In this document: positions 6,260-10,094 of the stretch, in pieces
Layout: every line of letters begins with the position of its first letter
How positions within the stretch are numbered: position 1 is the stretch's first letter
Assembly: GCA_029264225.1 (NCBI GenBank)
Contig: JARICB010000436.1
Location: 1 to 10,094 of the forward strand
DNA from: Nocardioides sp.
Lineage (GTDB): Bacteria > Actinomycetota > Actinomycetes > Propionibacteriales > Nocardioidaceae
DNA length: 10,094 bases
Reading direction: 5' to 3'
Notes under the pieces: model-generated
Seen by the model: the letters and a program-made list of their open reading frames with translations, nothing else
What the model was told of the DNA's origin: nothing
Database searches by the model: none
Position numbers and translations under genes: made by a program

Positions 6260-7438
6260 TCACCTCTTCGCTGCCGGCAGGCCCAGGCCCACGTAGCCGA
6301 TGATGTCGCGCTGGATCTCGTTGGTGCCGCCGCCGAACGTCATCACCAGTGCCGAGCGGTAGTAGCGCTCGAGCCGGCCGCCGAGGACGGCGCCCTCGCT
6401 GTCGCCGGTGACCTGGGCCAGCGGGCCGACGATCTCCATCAGCGAGCGGTAGACCTCGGTCGCCAGTTCGGAGCCGTAGACCTTGGTAGCGCTGGCGACG
6501 GCGGGGGACAGGTCCTCGGTCGAGGTGGCGATGTTCCAGTTGAGCAGGGTCAACATCTCTACGCGGGCGTGAGCGCGACCGAGCAGGATCTGCACCCACT
6601 CGGTGTCGATGACCCGGCGCCCGTCGGCTCCCTGCGTCTGCTGGGCCCACTCGCGCACCAGCTTGATCGAATGGGTCAGCGGGGCGCTGGAGGTCAGGGC
6701 TACCCGCTCGTGGTTGAGCTGCTGGGTCATGAGCGGCCAACCACCGTTCAGTTCCCCGACCAGGTTCGCCGCGGGGACCCGGACGTCCTCGAAGTAGGTG
6801 GCGCTCGCGTGGACCCCGGCAACGGTGTGCACGGGGGTGTAGGAGAAGCCGGGTGAGTCGGCTGGGACCAGGATCATCGAGAGGCCCCGGTGTCGGGGCA
6901 GGTCGGGGTCGGTACGGCACGCCATCCAGATCCAGTCGGCGTACTGGATGAGCGAGGTCCACATCTTCTGACCGTTGATGACCCATTCGTCGCCCTCGCG
7001 AACAGCCCGGGTCTTCAGAGAAGCCAGGTCAGTGCCCGAGTCGGGCTCGGAGTAGCCGATCGAGAAGTGCAGGTCACCGGCGAGGATCTTCGGCAGGAAG
7101 TAGTCCTTCTGCGCGTCGCTGCCGTAGCGCATGATCGTCGGCCCGACCGTGTTGAGGGTCAGATAGGGGATCGGTACGCCGGCCACGGCGGCCACGTCGG
7201 TAAAGATCAACTGCTCGATCATGGGACGGTCCTGGCCGCCGTACTCGCGAGGCCAGCCGATGCCCAGCCAGCCGTCGCTGCCGAGTTGGCGGATGACCTG
7301 CTTGTAGGTCTCCACGTCGCCGAACTCGCCGGTGGCCATGGACAGTGCTCGGCGGCGTTCGGGGGTGAGGAGGGCCTCGAAGTATTCGTGGAGCTCGGCC
7401 CGCAGTGCCTGTTGCTCGGCGGAGAGCGCTACTTGCAT
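6260..7438 (-). CDS. fadE26: Steroid acyl-CoA dehydrogenase catalytic subunit FadE26 (ChsE4-like)
   Basis: A 392-residue catalytic subunit of the heterotetrameric steroid acyl-CoA dehydrogenase, resembling FadE26 (Rv3504) along its whole length from memory. It makes the alpha,beta double bond of the C26-CoA side chain, giving the substrate of the hydratase. The catalytic base is E244 in QLNHERVAL, matching E247 reported for ChsE4. Other marks are GWPREYGGQ (61-69), FSIGYSEPDSGTDL (125-138), NGQKMWTS (155-162) and FGGGTNEIQRD near the C terminus. The usual TREQFGxPI FAD-binding motif is absent, as expected when the partner supplies it. The ATG at 7438 fits the family N terminus and lies at a predicted transcription start; upstream in-frame codons would run into kshA. 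It is divergent from kshA, sharing a KstR operator, and is followed after five bases by fadE27. Confidence 0.95.
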   Translation of the reverse strand: MQVALSAEQQALRAELHEYFEALLTPERRRALSMATGEFGDVETYKQVIRQLGSDGWLGIGWPREYGGQDRPMIEQLIFTDVAAVAGVPIPYLTLNTVGPTIMRYGSDAQKDYFLPKILAGDLHFSIGYSEPDSGTDLASLKTRAVREGDEWVINGQKMWTSLIQYADWIWMACRTDPDLPRHRGLSMILVPADSPGFSYTPVHTVAGVHASATYFEDVRVPAANLVGELNGGWPLMTQQLNHERVALTSSAPLTHSIKLVREWAQQTQGADGRRVIDTEWVQILLGRAHARVEMLTLLNWNIATSTEDLSPAVASATKVYGSELATEVYRSLMEIVGPLAQVTGDSEGAVLGGRLERYYRSALVMTFGGGTNEIQRDIIGYVGLGLPAAKR

Positions 7439-7445
7439 GCTCGCG

Positions 7446-7474
7446 AGAGTAGAACGTGTTCTCGTTTTAGTCCA
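7446..7474 (-). promoter_or_regulatory. Predicted leaderless promoter of fadE26-fadE27
   Basis: On the minus strand TGGACT (7474-7469, four of six bases of TTGACA), a 17-base spacer and the -10 box TACTCT (7451-7446) are followed by seven bases and the ATG at 7438. No ribosome-binding site precedes that ATG, which supports a leaderless message. The KstR palindrome fills the spacer and overlaps the first two bases of the -10 box. The -35 shares two bases with the kshA -10 box. Element positions are seen; activity is inferred. Confidence 0.55.
7450..7463. promoter_or_regulatory. KstR operator between fadE26 and kshA
   Basis: TAGAACGTGTTCTC holds the same 12-base inverted repeat as the first operator, AGAAC-GT-GTTCT (7451-7462), and fits the KstR consensus TNNAACNNGTTNNA except for the last base. 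Read on the minus strand it continues AAAC-GAGAAC-nn-GTTCTA, the same oriented half-sites as the site at 1585-1598. It overlaps the -35 of kshA and the -10 of fadE26, so one bound repressor should silence both directions. Confidence 0.85.
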
Positions 7475-7478
7475 TAAT
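7450..7478 (+). promoter_or_regulatory. Predicted leaderless promoter of the kshA operon
   Basis: A -35-like TAGAAC (7450-7455), a 17-base spacer and a -10 box CATAAT (7473-7478) are followed by six bases and the ATG at 7485, so transcription should start at that A. No ribosome-binding site is present. The -35 is the left half of the KstR palindrome. The layout is identical in spacing to the echA19 promoter. CATAAT departs from TANNNT only in its first base. Confidence 0.55.
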
Positions 7479-7484
7479 GAATTC

Positions 7485-8633
7485 ATGAGTGATATCCGCA
7501 TGCTCGACACCGGTTCGGTACCCGAGCGTTTCGCTCGCGGTTGGCACTGTCTGGGGCTGGCCCGGGACTTCTCCGACGGCAAACCCCATTCGATCGAGGC
7601 TTTCGGCGCCAAGCTGGTGGTCTGGTCCGACACCCAGGGCAACATCAACGTGCTCGACGCCTACTGCCGTCACATGGGCGGCGACCTGTCCCAGGGATCT
7701 GTCAAGGGTGACGAGATCGCCTGCCCGTTCCACGACTGGCGTTGGGGCGGCGACGGCAAGTGCAAGGCCATCCCGTATGCCCGCCGAGTGCCCCTGCGCG
7801 CCCGCACGAGCCGCTACGAGTCGGTGATCCGCAACGGGATGCTGATGATCTGGCACGACGTCGAGGGCAGTGCGGCCGACCACTCGATCCTGCCGCCCGA
7901 GCTCGAAGGCATCGGCACCGACCGCTACACCGACTGGACCTGGAACGTTCTCGACGTTCCTACCGCCCACTGCCGCGAGATCGTCGACAACATCGTGGAC
8001 ATGGCGCATTTCTTCTACATCCACTTCGCCTTCCCTACGAACTTCCGCAACGTCTTCGAAGGCCACATGGCCAGCCAGTTCATGGAGTCCACCGGTCGCC
8101 CCGACATGGCCGGTGACGGCTACGGCGACGAGGATCTGGTGCTCAAGTCAGAGGCCACCTACTACGGACCGTCCTACATGGTGAACTGGCTGGAGACCGA
8201 CTACAAGGGCTTCCTGACCAAGGTCATCCTGGTCAACTGCCACGTGCCCACCGGGCCCAACTCCTTCAAGTTGCAGTTCGGTCTGTGCGTTGAGAAGCCC
8301 GAGGGCCTCGACGAGAAGACCGCCCAATACATCGGCACCAAGTACGCCTCGATGTTCGGCGACGGCTTCATGCAGGACGTCAAGATCTGGATGAACAAGG
8401 CCTCCGTGCAGAATCCGCTCCTGTGCGAGGAGGACGGGCCGGTCTATCAGCTGCGTCGCTGGTACGAGCAGTTCTACGTCGACCGAGCAGACATCACGCC
8501 GGAGATGACCGAGCGCTTCGAGTTCGACGTGGACACCACCAAGGCCAACGAGTTCTGGCGCATCGAGGTGGCGGAGAACCTTGCCAAGAAGGCGGCCGAG
8601 GACGAGGCGGCGGGCACGCCGGCGCACCACTGA
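7485..8633 (+). CDS. kshA: 3-ketosteroid 9alpha-hydroxylase, oxygenase component KshA
   Basis: A 382-residue Rieske non-haem iron oxygenase, about the length of M. tuberculosis KshA (386). With KshB it hydroxylates C9 of androst-4-ene-3,17-dione or its 1,4-diene, or their CoA-thioester analogues. After 9-hydroxylation, a delta1 bond lets ring B open and ring A become aromatic. The Rieske cluster ligands are C61, H63, C80 and H83 (CRH and CPFHDW). The mononuclear iron site is D172, H175, H180 and D298, a constant six-residue shift from the D178/H181/H186/D304 of the M. tuberculosis enzyme. ATG 7485 is chosen for the predicted leaderless start; a second ATG at 7500 gives a protein five residues shorter and cannot be excluded. 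The stop overlaps the next start (TGATG). Its reductase is encoded two genes downstream, unlike in M. tuberculosis where kshA and kshB are far apart. Confidence 0.97.
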   Translation: MSDIRMLDTGSVPERFARGWHCLGLARDFSDGKPHSIEAFGAKLVVWSDTQGNINVLDAYCRHMGGDLSQGSVKGDEIACPFHDWRWGGDGKCKAIPYARRVPLRARTSRYESVIRNGMLMIWHDVEGSAADHSILPPELEGIGTDRYTDWTWNVLDVPTAHCREIVDNIVDMAHFFYIHFAFPTNFRNVFEGHMASQFMESTGRPDMAGDGYGDEDLVLKSEATYYGPSYMVNWLETDYKGFLTKVILVNCHVPTGPNSFKLQFGLCVEKPEGLDEKTAQYIGTKYASMFGDGFMQDVKIWMNKASVQNPLLCEEDGPVYQLRRWYEQFYVDRADITPEMTERFEFDVDTTKANEFWRIEVAENLAKKAAEDEAAGTPAHH

Positions 8634-8935
8634 TGGCCTATATCGTCCCCTCTCACGCGGAGACCCTCGAAGATCAGCGGCTCTACACCCAGGCTCGTCT
8701 CGTCGAGGTCGCCTGCCTGGACTGCCTGGCCAAGGTCGGGGTGAAGAAGAACTCCGAGCACCACACGTCGGTGCAGTGGAACGCTGAGGCACTGAGCGAG
8801 TGCGCCGAGTTCGCAGCGATGGACAATCGCCCCGGTGGGCGGGCGGTCTATTCGGTGTGCTCGCGGCTGCATGTGAGCATTGCGGCTGCTGTTCGCGATG
8901 GTGAGCTCACGATTGGAGCCGAAGATGGATACTGA
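8633..8935 (+). CDS. Small cysteine-containing protein of unknown function between kshA and kshB
   Basis: A 100-residue cytoplasmic-looking protein without signal peptide or membrane helix. I do not recognise a family. It carries a CxxC pair (C28, C31 in ACLDCLAK), two further cysteines (C57, C76), a histidine pair (H43, H44) and H80, a set that could bind zinc or an iron-sulfur cluster or form redox disulfides. Its ATG overlaps the kshA stop (TGATG), and its own end overlaps the kshB start by 11 bases, so the three proteins are very likely made together. There is no clear ribosome-binding site, which fits re-initiation after kshA. In M. tuberculosis a gene of unknown function (Rv3527) also follows kshA; whether they are related cannot be judged here. 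A role in Ksh assembly, electron transfer or stability is inference from position only. Confidence 0.85.
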   Translation: MAYIVPSHAETLEDQRLYTQARLVEVACLDCLAKVGVKKNSEHHTSVQWNAEALSECAEFAAMDNRPGGRAVYSVCSRLHVSIAAAVRDGELTIGAEDGY

Positions 8936-10007
8936 CTCCTACCTCCTCGAGGTGGCCGAGGTGGTGGCCGAGACGCACGATGCGAGTTCCATCGTCTTCG
9001 ACGTGCCGGACGACCTGGCCGCGAAGTTCGCCTTCGCCCCCGGCCAGTTCCTGACCCTGGGAGTGCCCTCCGACGAGACCGGGTTGGTTGCGCGCTGCTA
9101 CTCCATCTGTACGCCGCCGGGTGAGCCGCTGACGGTGACGGTCAAGCGCACCGTCGAGGGTTATGCCTCCAACTGGCTCAACGACCACCTCAAGCCCGGC
9201 GACACCGTCCGGGTGCTGGCACCGTCGGGGATCTTCACCCCCAAGGACTGGGACGCGGACCTGCTGCTGTTCGCGGGCGGTTCCGGTATTACCCCGATCA
9301 TGTCGATCGTCCGCACCAAGCTGACCCAGCACTCCGGCCGAGTGGTGCTCTTCTACGCCAACCGGGACGAGAAATCGGTCATCTTCCGTGCGGCCCTGAG
9401 TGCCCTGGCCCTGGAGTATCCCGATCGGCTGCACGTGGTCCATTGGCTCGAGTCCGTGCAGGGCCTACCGTCGCAGGCTCAGCTGCGCGCCTTCGCCGCG
9501 ACGTACGCCGACCGCACCAGCTTCTGCTGCGGCCCGGCGCCGTACATGAAGCTCGTCTCCGACGCGCTGCGGTCCCTGGACTTCCCGCGGAACCGTCGGC
9601 ACCAGGAGAAGTTCGTCTCCCTCGGTGGCAACCCGTTCGGCGACGTCGAGGAGGTGCTGGCGGCCCAGGCGACCCTGGACGCGGTCGACGACGGCGACGA
9701 ACTCGAGGACGAACCGACGGTGACCGGCCCGGTCAAGCTCGAGGTCGAGCTCGATGGCGAGCATTACGCCTTCGACGACTGGGACCCGAAGACCAAGATG
9801 CTCGACTTCTTGGAGAGCAAGGGCGTCAAGGCGCCGTTCTCGTGCCGCGAGGGGGAGTGCTCGGCATGCGCCGTACTGATGCTCGAGGGCGAGGTCAGGA
9901 TGCTGCACAACGACGTACTCGACAAGGACGATCTTGCCGACGGCATACGGCTGGGCTGCCAGGCGCTGCCGACCACCGACGCGGTCAAGGTCACCTACAA
10001 CGGCTGA
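8925..10007 (+). CDS. kshB: 3-ketosteroid 9alpha-hydroxylase, reductase component KshB
   Basis: A 360-residue electron-transfer protein that takes electrons from NADH through FAD and a plant-type [2Fe-2S] cluster to the KshA Rieske centre. In order: an FAD domain (about 1-105) with the RCYS motif (57-60), an NAD domain (about 110-240) with AGGSGITP (117-124) and CGPAPYM (202-208), an acidic linker (about 255-270), and a C-terminal ferredoxin with cluster cysteines C307, C312, C315 and C345. The length fits KshB (Rv3571, 358). ATG 8925 is chosen because GGAG (8915-8918) sits six bases before it and because the flavodoxin-reductase fold starts there; an upstream in-frame start would add 15 residues with no family support. 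Other reductases of this architecture, such as PaaE, look alike, but the position behind kshA makes KshB the best call. Confidence 0.92.
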   Translation: MDTDSYLLEVAEVVAETHDASSIVFDVPDDLAAKFAFAPGQFLTLGVPSDETGLVARCYSICTPPGEPLTVTVKRTVEGYASNWLNDHLKPGDTVRVLAPSGIFTPKDWDADLLLFAGGSGITPIMSIVRTKLTQHSGRVVLFYANRDEKSVIFRAALSALALEYPDRLHVVHWLESVQGLPSQAQLRAFAATYADRTSFCCGPAPYMKLVSDALRSLDFPRNRRHQEKFVSLGGNPFGDVEEVLAAQATLDAVDDGDELEDEPTVTGPVKLEVELDGEHYAFDDWDPKTKMLDFLESKGVKAPFSCREGECSACAVLMLEGEVRMLHNDVLDKDDLADGIRLGCQALPTTDAVKVTYNG

Positions 10008-10038
10008 GCCGGCGTTCTTCGGGCTGGTGTCGGTGCTT

Positions 10039-10044
10039 TACGAT
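10039..10044 (+). promoter_or_regulatory. Possible -10 box before a gene at the window edge
   Basis: TACGAT fits the TANNNT pattern and is followed by six bases and an ATG at 10051, the same leaderless spacing as kshA and echA19. No KstR palindrome and no good -35 element are seen. It is weak evidence standing alone, and is recorded because it supports the start of the partial gene next to it. Confidence 0.25.
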
Positions 10045-10050
10045 CCTGAG

Positions 10051-10094
10051 ATGCGGCTTCCGTCAGTACTCAAGCACGAGAATTCCCTCGCGGT
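10051..10094 (+). CDS. Possible start of a further gene, cut by the window end
   Basis: An open frame begins at the ATG at 10051, 43 bases after the kshB stop, and reads MRLPSVLKHENSLA before the window ends. The only support is the TACGAT box at leaderless distance before it and the lack of any stop in the visible part. Fourteen residues are too few to name a family. The gene may equally begin elsewhere or not exist. Confidence 0.3.
   Translation, partial: MRLPSVLKHENSLA

Noticed and set aside
6255..6986. Upstream extension of fadE27 to a 608-residue protein
   Set aside because: The extra part reads fadE26 in the wrong frame, and fadE27 has a strong ribosome-binding site before the ATG at 6254.
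7332..7484. Upstream extension of kshA
   Set aside because: It would run over the KstR operator, the kshA promoter and the start of fadE26, and has no counterpart in known KshA proteins.
1..10094. tRNA, rRNA, CRISPR arrays, insertion sequences or phage genes
   Set aside because: No cloverleaf-like, repeat-spacer, inverted-terminal-repeat or transposase signals were seen by eye; the window is almost fully filled by catabolic genes.

Overview
This window is a sterol-catabolism gene cluster from a high-GC actinobacterium. By eye about two thirds of bases are G or C. Five of the nine complete genes closely resemble, from memory, the KstR-controlled cholesterol genes of Mycobacterium and Rhodococcus: echA19, fadD19, fadE27, fadE26 and kshA. 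A sixth, kshB, is recognised by its domain architecture. Several genes appear to start without a leader, another actinobacterial habit. The genus cannot be fixed from the sequence. The order differs from M. tuberculosis, where fadE26-27, fadD19/echA19, kshA and kshB lie in separate places, so this is probably not a close relative of that species.

Layout. 41-706 (-) is a thioredoxin-rhodanese fusion, downstream of echA19 (760-1563, -). echA19 is divergent from a plus-strand operon of fadD19 (1610-3253), a nitronate-monooxygenase-like flavoprotein (3253-4359) and a crotonase that looks like a delta3,delta2-enoyl-CoA isomerase (4359-5144). That operon meets fadE26-fadE27 (7438 to 5160, -) tail to tail with a 15-bp gap. 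fadE26 is divergent from a second plus-strand operon of kshA (7485-8633), a 100-residue Cys-containing protein of unknown function (8633-8935) and kshB (8925-10007). A possible leaderless start of one more gene lies at 10051, cut by the window edge.

How the genes work together. FadD19 activates the C26-oxidised sterol side chain as a CoA thioester. The FadE26-FadE27 heterotetramer introduces the alpha,beta double bond and EchA19 hydrates it. The flavoprotein and the isomerase may process side chains with awkward double bonds or branches (inference). KshA and KshB form the 3-ketosteroid 9alpha-hydroxylase that opens the steroid nucleus. The window therefore joins side-chain and ring attack under one control.

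Control. Two KstR-type palindromes (1585-1598 and 7450-7463) each sit in a 46-bp intergenic region serving two divergent genes. The two regions align without gaps. Each has the operator in the same place, interlocked divergent promoters with 17-bp spacers, and start codons at the predicted transcription starts. This repeated bidirectional module, the kshA-small gene-kshB operon and the unusual isomerase/flavoprotein pair are the most interesting features.
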